64,000 bases of DNA from Clavibacter tessellarius. GTDB lineage: Bacteria > Actinomycetota > Actinomycetes > Actinomycetales > Microbacteriaceae. The notes under the pieces are model-generated. The model was not told the origin of the DNA, made no database searches, and saw only the letters and a list, made by a program, of their open reading frames with translations. Shown here piece by piece: positions 15,154 through 23,323 of the stretch; within the stretch, counting starts at the first letter, position 1; every line of letters begins with the position of its first letter. The translations under genes and the position numbers were made by a program. The stretch covers positions 1 through 64,000 of the forward strand of contig NZ_LQXA01000008.1 in assembly GCF_001618005.1 (NCBI RefSeq). The letters run 5' to 3'.

Positions 15154-15576
15154 CTACGCGTAGGCGGTGATCGCGGCCGAGTCCACGAAGCCGGCCGGGC
15201 GTCCGGGCTGCCGCGCGGCTCCCCCGGCGAGCGCGACCGACGCGAGGGCGACCGCGACGCCCGCGAGCACGGCGGCGGCCACGGGGCCGACCGACGAGTG
15301 CGCGAGCACCAGGCCCGCGACGAAGGCGACGGCCTGCACGAGCCAGAGCGCGTGGATCCACCAGCGCCACGCCCCGCGACGCGTGGCCACGCGCTCGAGC
15401 CCGCGGCGCACCTGGATGAGCGCGGCCACCCGCACGACGAGCGACAGCGTCACCAGCGCGAGCCCGCTCAGGGCCAGCGGCGGGGTGCCGATGTCGGTGG
15501 CGATCAGCGCGAAGAGCACGAGGCCGGCCGCGCCGACCCCGTCGGCGACGGCCTGGACGACGGTGGCGATGCGCAT
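15154..15576 (-). CDS. Hypothetical four-span membrane protein
   Basis: Unrecognised 140-aa protein with four hydrophobic segments (about 10-28, 35-52, 72-90, 93-115). Short basic loops contain RRGLERVATRRGAWRWW. The ATG has no Shine-Dalgarno, but TAGGGT (15583-15588) ends 6 bases upstream, so the transcript is probably leaderless. It converges with the response regulator and diverges from the ABC exporter operon. No function is suggested by motifs. Confidence 0.65.
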   Translation of the reverse strand: MRIATVVQAVADGVGAAGLVLFALIATDIGTPPLALSGLALVTLSLVVRVAALIQVRRGLERVATRRGAWRWWIHALWLVQAVAFVAGLVLAHSSVGPVAAAVLAGVAVALASVALAGGAARQPGRPAGFVDSAAITAYA

Positions 15577-15753
15577 GGTCCGACCCTAGGAGCGGCGCCC
15601 GCGTCGAGCCAGGCGCGGCGGCGCCCCAGATCGGGGGTCCACGTGCCCCCGTCCCGTCCCCCTCCGGGTTCCCCCTCATGGCGGACTCCCCGGCGCAGCC
15701 CCGCACCTAGCGTGAGTAGCACGGATCACCCACGCCCACCGAGGAGGCCCTCC

Positions 15754-16635
15754 GTGCTCGAAGTCCACAACGTCACGCGATCGTTCGGGGACCGCCGCGT
15801 CCTCGACGACGTGTCCTTCGCCGTCAGGCCGGGGAGGCTGACCGGCTTCGTCGGCGGCAACGGCGCCGGCAAGACCACCACCATGCGCATCATGCTCGGC
15901 GTGCTCACGCCCGACTCCGGGACGGTGTCGCTCGACGGCACCGACCTCGGCACCTCGAGCCGCCGCACGTTCGGCTACATGCCGGAGGAGCGCGGGCTGT
16001 ACCCGAAGATGAAGCTGCAGGAGCAGATCGTGTACCTCGGCCGCCTGCACGGCATGTCCGCGGCCGATGCGACCACGAGCACCGAGCGCCTGCTCGAGCG
16101 GCTCGGACTCGGCGAGCGCCGGAACGACGCCATCGAGTCGCTGTCGCTCGGCAACCAGCAGCGCGCGCAGATCGCCGCGAGCCTCGTGCACGACCCCGAG
16201 GTGCTCGTGCTCGACGAGCCGTTCTCGGGCCTCGACCCGATCGCGGTCGAGAACGTGCTCGGCGTCCTCACGGAGCGGGCCGCGCAGGGCGTGCCCGTGC
16301 TGTTCTCCTCGCACCAGCTCGACATCGTGGAGCGCCTCTGCGACGACGTGGTCGTCATCGCCGAGGGCCGGATCCGCGCATCGGGCGACCGCGAGCAGCT
16401 GCGCGACGAGCACAGCCGCCCCCTCACGGAGCTGCAGATCGACGGCGACGGCGGATGGGTGCGCGACGTGCCCGGCGTCGAGGTCGTCGAGTTCGACGGC
16501 GGCTACGTGCTCTTCGAGGCCGACGACGCCGCGCGCCAGCGCGTGCTCGCCGAGGCCGTCTCCCGCGGATCCGTCACGAGCTTCACGCGCCGCCGCCCCA
16601 CCCTCAGCGAGATCTTCCAGGAGGTCGTCCAGTGA
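15754..16635 (+). CDS. NatA-like ABC exporter ATPase
   Basis: ATP-binding subunit of 293 aa. Walker A is FVGGNGAGKTTTM (about 33-44), the signature LSLGNQQRAQIA is near residue 130, Walker B plus D-loop is VLVLDEPFSGLDP (about 150-162), and the switch His is in FSSHQL. The C-terminal 80 residues resemble the DUF4162 extension of NatA-like ATPases. GTG at 15754 is chosen because GAGGAGG sits 6 bases upstream. It is coupled to the membrane subunit by a GTGA overlap. The family exports sodium, lipids, peptides or antibiotics; the substrate is unresolved. Confidence 0.92.
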   Translation: MLEVHNVTRSFGDRRVLDDVSFAVRPGRLTGFVGGNGAGKTTTMRIMLGVLTPDSGTVSLDGTDLGTSSRRTFGYMPEERGLYPKMKLQEQIVYLGRLHGMSAADATTSTERLLERLGLGERRNDAIESLSLGNQQRAQIAASLVHDPEVLVLDEPFSGLDPIAVENVLGVLTERAAQGVPVLFSSHQLDIVERLCDDVVVIAEGRIRASGDREQLRDEHSRPLTELQIDGDGGWVRDVPGVEVVEFDGGYVLFEADDAARQRVLAEAVSRGSVTSFTRRRPTLSEIFQEVVQ

Positions 16636-17777
16636 GCACCACGTCCACCGCGCCCAGCACGAGCCGCGGCGACGCCCGGGGCCAGGCCCCCACGTTCGGC
16701 CAGTCGACGATGCTCGTCACCGGCCGGGAGGTGCGCATGCGCCTGCGCAGCAAGTCGTTCCTCATCAGCACGGCGATCCTCCTGATCGGCGTCCTCGCCT
16801 CCATCGTCGTCTCGGGCTTCCTCGCCGGCCGCGAGACCGGGGGCGACACGACGCGCGTGGCCGTGGTCGGCGCGGCGACGCAGGCGGTCGACCGCGCATC
16901 CGGCCTCGAGGGCGTGCCCGCCGACAGCGTCGAGGACGCGCGCCAGATGGTGCGCGACGGCGACGTGGACGCGGCCGTCGTGCCCGACGACGCGGCCCCG
17001 GCCGACGGCGCCGTGCTCGTGATCGGCGACACCTCCGCCCCCGACGGCGTCGTGCAGGCGCTCACGGAGGCGCCGCGCGTCGAGCTGCTCCAGGAGCCGA
17101 CGACCAACCCCGCGATCGGCTACCTGATGGCGGTCGTGTTCGGCGTCGTGTTCTTCATCTCGGCGCTCACGTTCGGGCAGATCATCGCCCAGAGCGTCGT
17201 GGAGGAGAAGCAGACCCGCGTGGTGGAGCTGCTGATGTCGACGATCCCCGTGCGCGCGCTGCTCGCCGGCAAGGTGCTCGGCAACAGCATCCTGGCGTTC
17301 ACGCAGATCGCCCTCATCGCGCTGATGTCCGGCGTCGGCCTGCTCGTGACGGACCAGACGGCGCTCCTCGCGGTCGTCGGACCGTCGGTGCTGTGGTTCG
17401 TCGTGTTCTTCCTGTTCGGCTTCGTGCTGCTGGCCTCGCTGTTCGCGGCGGCCGCCTCGCTCGTGTCGCGCCAGGAGGACGTGGGCGCGGTGACCATGCC
17501 GGTCACCTACCTCGTGATGATCCCGTACTTCGCGGTCATCCTCTTCAACGACAACCCCACGGTGATGACGATCATGTCGTACGTCCCGGTCTCGGCGCCG
17601 GTGGGCATGCCGCTGCGCCTGTTCACCGGCACCGCCGAGTGGTGGGAGCCGCTCGTGTCGCTCGTCGTGCTCATCGCGACGACCGCCGTGGTGGTGGCCC
17701 TCGGATCCCGCATCTACAGCAACTCGCTGCTCCGCACCGGCAGCCGCGTGAAGCTGAAGGACGCGCTGAAGGGCTGA
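16632..17777 (+). CDS. NatB-like ABC-2 permease
   Basis: Membrane partner (381 aa) of the preceding ATPase. There is one N-terminal transmembrane helix (about 45-65), an extracytoplasmic domain of about 120 residues (RVAVVGAATQAVDR through LTEAPRVELLQEP), then five C-terminal helices starting at IGYLMAVVFGVVFFISALTF. The cytoplasmic VVEEKQTRVVELLMSTIP coupling segment is characteristic of the ABC2_membrane_3/NatB group. The GTG start overlaps the ATPase stop. A 17-bp hairpin terminator lies 43 bp downstream, so the operon is two genes. Confidence 0.9.
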   Translation: MSTTSTAPSTSRGDARGQAPTFGQSTMLVTGREVRMRLRSKSFLISTAILLIGVLASIVVSGFLAGRETGGDTTRVAVVGAATQAVDRASGLEGVPADSVEDARQMVRDGDVDAAVVPDDAAPADGAVLVIGDTSAPDGVVQALTEAPRVELLQEPTTNPAIGYLMAVVFGVVFFISALTFGQIIAQSVVEEKQTRVVELLMSTIPVRALLAGKVLGNSILAFTQIALIALMSGVGLLVTDQTALLAVVGPSVLWFVVFFLFGFVLLASLFAAAASLVSRQEDVGAVTMPVTYLVMIPYFAVILFNDNPTVMTIMSYVPVSAPVGMPLRLFTGTAEWWEPLVSLVVLIATTAVVVALGSRIYSNSLLRTGSRVKLKDALKG

Positions 17778-17819
17778 TGCCCGGCTGATCCCCGCGCGTC
17801 CCGGCCGCAGCTCGACGAC

Positions 17820-17859
17820 CGCCCGGTCGCGTCCGCTCCCCCGCGGACGCGGCCGGGCG
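17820..17859 (+). terminator. Hairpin terminator of the ABC exporter operon
   Basis: A 17-bp stem (17820-17836 with 17843-17859) with one G:U pair closes a 6-base loop, TCCCCC. It lies 43 bp after the permease stop. Confidence 0.8.
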
Positions 17860-17986
17860 CGCGTGCGTCCGATCGCGGCCGGCCGGCGCGCGCTTCGGCT
17901 GACGACGCGGGCGTGGCGAGCGTGCACGCGGCGACCCCGTCTCCCGCTACGGTGAACCCGATCCGCTCCACCACCCCGAGGACACC

Positions 17987-18538
17987 ATGGCCACCGCTGC
18001 CCGCCGCACCATCCTGCCCACCGCGCTCGCGGCCGTCCTCGTCGCCGCCGCGCTCAGCGGATGCTCGCCGCAGCAGATCGCCGATCTGCTCCCGCACGAC
18101 GCCCCGCGCGACGAGCAGGGCGCCATCACCGCGAGCGGCTCGACCGACGTGTTCGACCTGCGCCAGGGCGACTGCATCGAGGACCAGTCGCTCGTCGACA
18201 GCCTCTCGAGCGAATCCGGGAACGGGGCCTCGCAGGAGGTGCACGACGTGCGCACTGTGCCGTGCTCCGACCCGCACGACTTCGAGGCGTACCGCGACGT
18301 GCCCCTCACGGGCGGGTCCGACTACCCCGGCGCGGACCCCGTCGACGCGCAGGCCGACGAGGCGTGCGGCAAGGGCTTCGACTCCTTCATCGGCTTCGAC
18401 TACCAGGACTCGGCCTACGAGTACACGTACTACCAGCCCACCGCCGAGGGCTGGATGACCGGCGACCGCACCGTCACATGCCTCGTCGGCGATCCCGCGG
18501 GGAAGACCACCGGCTCGCTGAAGGGCATCGGGCGCTAG
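17987..18538 (+). CDS. Septum_form-like lipoprotein
   Basis: Predicted lipoprotein of 183 aa. The signal peptide ends in the lipobox AALSGC (Cys near residue 27). The mature part has DLRQGDCI, VPCSDPHDFEAY, EACGKGF and VTCLVG, the four-cysteine pattern of the actinobacterial septum-formation domain (Septum_form), which is anchored outside the membrane and linked in some species to cell-division or cell-wall functions. The RBS is GAGGA, about 6 bases from ATG. A possible -10, TACGGT, lies about 36 bases upstream. It is monocistronic, followed by a short tandem repeat and a convergent Asp23-type gene. Confidence 0.8.
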   Translation: MATAARRTILPTALAAVLVAAALSGCSPQQIADLLPHDAPRDEQGAITASGSTDVFDLRQGDCIEDQSLVDSLSSESGNGASQEVHDVRTVPCSDPHDFEAYRDVPLTGGSDYPGADPVDAQADEACGKGFDSFIGFDYQDSAYEYTYYQPTAEGWMTGDRTVTCLVGDPAGKTTGSLKGIGR

Positions 18539-18563
18539 CGGGCTTTCCGCGCCTCGCCGAGGC

Positions 18564-18610
18564 GGCTCGCGCGGGCTGGCTCGCGCGGGCCGGCTCGTGC
18601 AGGCCGGCTC
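18564..18610. repeat. 14-bp tandem repeat between convergent genes
   Basis: GGCTCGCGCGGGCT (18564-18577), GGCTCGCGCGGGCC (18578-18591), GGCTCGTGCAGGCC (18592-18605) and a partial fourth unit fill the gap between the lipoprotein and the Asp23-type gene. The first two units differ by one base. The repeat ends exactly at the Asp23-gene stop codon. It is GC-rich and could act as an RNA structure or vary by slippage. Confidence 0.75.
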
Positions 18611-19468
18611 CTAGGGCCGCTCGACGGCAGCCGGGCCGTCCACCTCGACGCGGGTAGTGCCGTCGGCGCGCTCGTCGACGACCAAGGGGACCTCGGGGTC
18701 GTCCGGGTCATCCGCACCCGCCTCGGCGTAGGTGTCGAAGTCGGCGGCCGTGGAATCGTCCTCGACGGAGCGGTCTCGGGTGGATGCGTCCGCATCGCGC
18801 TCCGCGGCCGCCTCGCGAGTGTCCTCGACATCAGCCTTCGCGGAGTCCGCGAGCACCGCGCCGACGGCCCTCGCGCGGCCGGCGAGCTCGGATCCGACCT
18901 CCCTCGCCGTGTCGCCCGCGCGGTCCCCGGCGTCCCGGGCGCGATCGGCGGCATCGACCGAGGCCTCGTGCACGCGGTCGGCCGCATCGGACCCGGCCGC
19001 CTCCGCCTTCTCGAGCGCGTCGGACCCGGCGTCCTCCGCCCGCTCGAGCGCGGCGCCCGCCGGCGACTGCTCGTCGTCGAACGGGCCGTGCACGTCGGTC
19101 ACGCGGATGTTCACGCGCACCGGACCGGGTGCGATCTGCCGGGCAGCGTGCGCGACCTGCGCGCGGGTCCGGTCCACCACGTCCTGCACGGGCGCGGGGT
19201 ACTCGACCACGAGGTCGATGTCGATCACCGTGCCGCCCTGTTCCTCCGACACGGTGACGCCGGGCCCCGTGCTCGTGCCGCGGATCGCCCGCGATGCGGC
19301 GTCGAGGGCCCGCGCGGCCGATCCGCCGAGGTGGTGCACGCCGGTGACGCCCGCGGCGGTCTCGGCCGCCGCGACGCCGATGCGCTGCGCGGCGGTCTCC
19401 CCCTCGGGGTGCGCGGCCTCGATGCCGGTCAGGTCGACGGGACGGATGGCGGGTGCGGCGTCGTTCAC
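18611..19468 (-). CDS. Asp23/Gls24 envelope-stress protein with LEA-like tail
   Basis: Protein of 285 aa. Residues about 25-130 form the Asp23/Gls24 domain (AAAETAAGVTGVHHLGG, then VSEEQGGTVIDIDLVVEYPAPVQDVVDRTRAQVAHA). The following about 110 residues are a run of Ala/Asp/Arg/Glu repeats (ALERAEDAGSDALEKAEAAG, SDAADRVHEASVDAADRARD, AGDRAGDTAREVG) that should form a long amphipathic helix like LEA-type proteins. The end is acidic. The start is GTG with AAGGAG 7 bases upstream. It is downstream, on the same strand, of an aquaporin and a second Asp23-type gene, which suggests a cell-envelope or osmotic-stress unit. Confidence 0.8.
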   Translation of the reverse strand: MNDAAPAIRPVDLTGIEAAHPEGETAAQRIGVAAAETAAGVTGVHHLGGSAARALDAASRAIRGTSTGPGVTVSEEQGGTVIDIDLVVEYPAPVQDVVDRTRAQVAHAARQIAPGPVRVNIRVTDVHGPFDDEQSPAGAALERAEDAGSDALEKAEAAGSDAADRVHEASVDAADRARDAGDRAGDTAREVGSELAGRARAVGAVLADSAKADVEDTREAAAERDADASTRDRSVEDDSTAADFDTYAEAGADDPDDPEVPLVVDERADGTTRVEVDGPAAVERP

Positions 19469-19562
19469 GGCGGTGCTCCTTCGGTGGGTGCGGATGCGGA
19501 TGCGGGTGCTGCTGGTGCGGGTCAGGCGGCTGGACGTGCGGAGAGGCAGGCGGGCGGGCGGA

Positions 19563-20381
19563 TCAGGCGGGCACGTCGGCCGCGCGGGTCAGCACGCGGT
19601 GCGCGAGCCCGGCGATCGCGGCGCCCACGAGCGGCGCGACGATGAACGCCCACACCTCCCCGAGCGCGACCGGCCCGCCGTAGACGGCGGCCGCGATCGA
19701 GCGGGCCGGGTTCACGGACGTGTTGCTGACCGGGATGCTGATGAGGTGGATCAGGGTGAGCGTGAGCCCGATGACGATCGGCGCCACGGCCGCGTAGGCC
19801 TTCTGGGCGGTGACCGCGAGGATCACGGCGACGAAGACGGCCGTCAGGATCACCTCGATGAGCAGCACCGCGCCGAGGCCGAAGCCGCCGGGCGACGCGT
19901 CGCCGAAGCCGTTGGAGGCGAAGCCCGCGTCCTGGGCCGCGGCGAGGTAGCCCGCCGGGCCGTCGGCGGCGATGAGGGCGAGAGCGCTGGAGGCGAGGAT
20001 CCCGCCGACGAGCTGCGCGACGACGTACCCCGGCACCTCGCGCCAGCCGATGCGGCCGGCGACCGCGAGGCCGGCGGTGACGGCCGGGTTGAAGTGCCCG
20101 CCGGAGATCCCGCCGACCGCGGCGACGCCCGCCATGACGGTGAGGCCGAACGCGAGCGCGACCCCGAGGAAGCCGACGCCGGTGGCGTTGCCCTCGTCGG
20201 GGAAGGCCGACGCGTAGAGCGCCGTGCCGACGCCGCCGAAGACGAGGAGGAAGGTGCCGAACGCCTCGGCGCCCCAGCGGGCGGCGTTGGAGGGGCGGTT
20301 CCCGGCGGCGGCCGCCTTCTGGCCGCGGCCCTGGGCGGGGGTGTCGCGGGGGGCCTTCGCCGGGGTGGTGGACGTGCTCAT
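19563..20381 (-). CDS. Aquaporin (MIP family, AqpZ-like)
   Basis: Water channel of 272 aa with six membrane helices. Both pore motifs are present: GGHFNPAVT in the first half and SVNPARS in the second. The region before the second NPA, about IPVSNTSVNPARS, fits the water-selective AqpZ branch better than glycerol facilitators, which have a larger second half and NPARD-type motifs. The first 45 residues are a hydrophilic extension (TTPAKAPRDTPAQGRGQKAAA). It lies between two Asp23/Gls24 genes on the same strand with about 100 bp on each side. A role in osmotic adaptation is inferred. Confidence 0.9.
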   Translation of the reverse strand: MSTSTTPAKAPRDTPAQGRGQKAAAAGNRPSNAARWGAEAFGTFLLVFGGVGTALYASAFPDEGNATGVGFLGVALAFGLTVMAGVAAVGGISGGHFNPAVTAGLAVAGRIGWREVPGYVVAQLVGGILASSALALIAADGPAGYLAAAQDAGFASNGFGDASPGGFGLGAVLLIEVILTAVFVAVILAVTAQKAYAAVAPIVIGLTLTLIHLISIPVSNTSVNPARSIAAAVYGGPVALGEVWAFIVAPLVGAAIAGLAHRVLTRAADVPA

Positions 20382-20488
20382 CGGATCTGTCCTCGGTGTC
20401 GGAGGGGTGCGGCGGTGGGAGGCGCGGACCGGCTTCGGCCCGCGCGGCGGCGGGGCCGGGTCTCGCCCGGTCCCGCCCGCGGGTGGTG

Positions 20489-20938
20489 CTACTGGACGCG
20501 GCTCTTCGCGGAGTCGTCGTCCTCGTCCGCGTCGTCCGACGGGATGTGCACGTCGGAGACGGTGACGTTGACCTCGGTCACGTCCATGCCGACGACCTCG
20601 GAGATCGCGTCGGTGACGGCCTCACGGATGCGGTCGGCGAGGTCCTGCAGCGCGACGGGGTACTCGGCGACGACGATGACGTCGGCCGCGACCTGCTTCT
20701 CGCCGACCTCGACGGAGATTCCCTGACCGCGGTCCTGCTGGCCGATGACGTTGCGGATCGCGCCGACGGCGCGTGCGGCGCCGTTGCCGAGGTCGTGGAC
20801 GCCGGGCACCTGGCGGGCCGCGATGCCCGCCACCTTCTCCACGACGCCGTCAGCGATCGTGTTCGTGCCCGAGGCGGAGCCCGCGGGGGTGTGCTTCGCG
20901 GCGCTGCGGCTGGTGGTGGCGGGGGTGACGTCGGTCAT
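20489..20938 (-). CDS. Asp23/Gls24 family envelope-stress protein
   Basis: Single-domain Asp23/Gls24 protein of 149 aa. The core begins NTIADGVVEKVAGIAARQVPGVHDLG and continues with VEVGEKQVAADVIVVAEYPVALQDLADRIREAV and VNVTVSDVHIPSDD. The acidic C terminus (DDADEDDDSAK) is typical. The ATG has an AGGAG ribosome site. It is the first of three same-strand genes (Asp23, aquaporin, long Asp23). In Firmicutes such proteins associate with the membrane and respond to cell-wall or alkaline stress; the actinobacterial role is little known. Confidence 0.88.
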   Translation of the reverse strand: MTDVTPATTSRSAAKHTPAGSASGTNTIADGVVEKVAGIAARQVPGVHDLGNGAARAVGAIRNVIGQQDRGQGISVEVGEKQVAADVIVVAEYPVALQDLADRIREAVTDAISEVVGMDVTEVNVTVSDVHIPSDDADEDDDSAKSRVQ

Positions 20939-21194
20939 GGGGTGCTCCTGGTGATCGGTGGCGCGCCCCGGATGCGGGTCGCGGTGCCGACTGGATGACC
21001 GGCACGTCAAGGAGACGGGCAGGGCCACCCGGTCGTCTCGGACGTCCAGGGATCCTCCAGGCAGGAGCGGCCGCGCTTCGCTGCGCGGCCAGCGGGAGGC
21101 GGCGCGCGTGCGCTTTCCGGCCAGGAGCCGGGGCACGGAGGCACGCGGGGCGGACCCGTCCGCCGACGCCCGCACGGATGTCGCAGGTCGGGCC

Positions 21195-21200
21195 TAGGTT
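21195..21200 (+). promoter_or_regulatory. -10 element of a leaderless flavoprotein gene
   Basis: TAGGTT ends 6 bases before the ATG at 21207, with no ribosome site in between. Confidence 0.45.
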
Positions 21201-21206
21201 GAGCCC

Positions 21207-22475
21207 ATGACCGCTGCTCCCGGCACCACCCCGCACCACGACGTCGTCGTCATCGGCGGGGGGAACGCGGGTCTCTCGGTCGCTGGGCGCCTCCGGCGGT
21301 ACGGCGTCGACGACGTGGCGGTCATCGAGCCGCGCGACACCCACTACTACCAGCCGATGTTCTCGCACGTCGCGGGCGGCACCGCGCGCGCGTCGCAGGC
21401 CACGCGGCCGCAGGGGTCCGTCACGCCGAAGGGCGTCACGTGGATCCGGGATCGCGTCGCCGGCATCGACCCGGTCGCGAAGACGGTCGCGCTCGCGTCC
21501 GGCACGCGGGTGTCGTACGGGCAGCTCGTCGTCTGCCCCGGCATCCAGAAGGACTGGGATCGCGTGCCCGGCCTCGTCGAGGCGATGGACTCGCCCGTCG
21601 GCATCTCCAACTACGAGCACCACTACGCCGCCAAGGCGTCGAAGGTGCTGCGGGACGTGCGCTCCGGCACGGTCGTCTTCACGCAGCCGGACGGCCCGGG
21701 CACCTGCTCGGGCGCGTCGCAGAAGCCCATGTACCTCGCCTGCGACCACTGGCGCGCGCTCGGCGTGCTCGACGACATCCGCGTGGTGCTGGTCGTCCCC
21801 ACACCCACCATGTTCGGCATGCCGCTCATCGACGCCGAGCTCGAGCGCAAGGTCGCCGAGTACGGCATCGAGGTGCGGTACGGGCGCGAGCTCGTCGCCG
21901 TGGATCCGGACGCCCGCACCGTGGAGATCGCCGGCGTCGACCGCGCCCGCGCGCTCCTCGGACCGGACCACGCCGCGCAGCAGGGCCTCGACGATCCGTC
22001 GCGCGAGACCGTGTCCTACGACGTGCTGCACGCGGTCCCGCCGCAGTCCGCGCCCGACTGGTTGGCCGACACCGGGCTCGCCGCTCCGGGCGACACGGGC
22101 GGCTTCGTCGAGGTGGATCCGCTCACGCTCCGCCACCCGCGCTTCCCGGACGTGTGGGCGCTCGGCGACGCGGCGGCCACCACGAACTCGAAGTCCGGCG
22201 GCGCGCTCCGCCAGCAGACCACCACGGTCGCGAAGAACCTCGTCGCCGCGCTCAAGAGCGAGCCCCTGCCGCAGGTCTACGACGGGTACTCGGTGTGTCC
22301 CTTCGTCGTCTCGCGCTCGACCGTCGTGTTCGCCGAGTTCGACGACCGCTACCGCCCGAAGCCCACGATCCCCGGCTGGAAGGGCCTCGCGAAGGAGCGC
22401 CGCATCACGTTCCTCGCCGACCGGTACGTGCTGCCGTGGGTGTACTGGAACCTGATCCTCCAGGGGCGCGCCTGA
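21207..22475 (+). CDS. Sulfide:quinone oxidoreductase-like flavoprotein (type II)
   Basis: FAD enzyme of 422 aa, probably oxidising sulfide at the membrane and passing electrons to menaquinone. The N-terminal FAD motif is VVVIGGGNAGLSVAGRL (13-29). C167 in the GTCSGASQKPMYL segment and C364 in YDGYSVCPFVV match the two redox cysteines of type II (mitochondrial-like) SQRs; C110 and C179 are additional. The second FAD-binding stretch is DVWALGDAAATTNSK. C-terminal aromatic and basic residues could contact the membrane. It is monocistronic with a leaderless-type promoter. A rhodanese or persulfide dioxygenase partner is not adjacent. A detoxification role is likely, since no thiotrophic genes are seen. 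Confidence 0.85.
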   Translation: MTAAPGTTPHHDVVVIGGGNAGLSVAGRLRRYGVDDVAVIEPRDTHYYQPMFSHVAGGTARASQATRPQGSVTPKGVTWIRDRVAGIDPVAKTVALASGTRVSYGQLVVCPGIQKDWDRVPGLVEAMDSPVGISNYEHHYAAKASKVLRDVRSGTVVFTQPDGPGTCSGASQKPMYLACDHWRALGVLDDIRVVLVVPTPTMFGMPLIDAELERKVAEYGIEVRYGRELVAVDPDARTVEIAGVDRARALLGPDHAAQQGLDDPSRETVSYDVLHAVPPQSAPDWLADTGLAAPGDTGGFVEVDPLTLRHPRFPDVWALGDAAATTNSKSGGALRQQTTTVAKNLVAALKSEPLPQVYDGYSVCPFVVSRSTVVFAEFDDRYRPKPTIPGWKGLAKERRITFLADRYVLPWVYWNLILQGRA

Positions 22476-22611
22476 GCCGCGGGCGCCGGCCCCTCCGCTG
22501 GTCGCACCGGGCCTGATCCGGGCCCGGTCCCGCCGCCGACCCGCCGTCGCCGCCCGCGGATCCGCCCTCCGGGGGACGCGCCGCGCGCCCCCGCCCCGGG
22601 AGGATCGCCCC

Positions 22612-23268
22612 ATGACGCGCCCCGGTGAGACCGTGCCCGACTCGCGGGGCCGCACCGGCCTCCACCTCCGCGGGACGGACCTCGACCGCAACCCCGACGT
22701 GGTCGTGAAGCGCGTCGAGGTCACCTCCGACGGCTGGCACGTGCTCCGCCGGACGACGCTCGACCTGCGGCTGCGCGACGGATCCTGGCAGGAGCAGCAG
22801 CGCGAGACGTACGACCGCGGGGACGGCGCCACCGTGCTGCTCTACGCGGCCGACACGCACCGGATCCTCCTCACCCGCCAGTTCCGCTTCCCCGCCTACG
22901 TCAACGGCCACCCCGACGGCATGCTGATCGAGGCCGCGGCCGGCCTCCTCGACGAGGACTCCCCGGAGGACGCGATCCGCCGAGAGGCCCGCGAGGAGCT
23001 GGGCGTCGAGGTCGTCGCGCTCACCCACCTGTTCGACCTCTTCATGAGCCCCGGATCCGTGACCGAGCGCGTGCACCACTACCTCGCCGCGTACGCGCCC
23101 GCCGACGTCGTGGGCGCGGGCGGCGGCGTCGCCGAGGAGGGCGAGGACATCGAGCGGATCGAGGTGACGCTCGACGAGGCCCTCGCGATGGTCGCCGACG
23201 GCCGCATCGCCGACGGCAAGACGGTGATCCTGCTGCAGCACGTGGCGCTGCACGGGTTCCCGGCGTAG
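22612..23268 (+). CDS. nudK: NudK-like NUDIX hydrolase (GDP-mannose pyrophosphatase type)
   Basis: NUDIX hydrolase of 218 aa that cleaves nucleoside-diphosphate sugars. The segment RQFRFPAYVNGHPDGMLIEA (90-109) followed by GLLDEDSPEDAIRREAREELG (111-131) has the same spacing as NudK, one residue shorter than the canonical NUDIX box. LFDLFMSPGSVTERVHHYLA further supports NudK over ADP-ribose pyrophosphatases. The N-terminal 60 residues carry the strand-rich dimerisation part. RBS GGGAGG lies ahead of ATG. It sits between an SQR gene and threonine aldolase with no obvious metabolic link. Substrate preference is inferred from family resemblance. Confidence 0.85.
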   Translation: MTRPGETVPDSRGRTGLHLRGTDLDRNPDVVVKRVEVTSDGWHVLRRTTLDLRLRDGSWQEQQRETYDRGDGATVLLYAADTHRILLTRQFRFPAYVNGHPDGMLIEAAAGLLDEDSPEDAIRREAREELGVEVVALTHLFDLFMSPGSVTERVHHYLAAYAPADVVGAGGGVAEEGEDIERIEVTLDEALAMVADGRIADGKTVILLQHVALHGFPA

Positions 23269-23323
23269 TCGCAGCGCAGGCGGACGCGCACGGGCGGCAC
23301 GGCCCGTAGGCGAGGATGGACAC

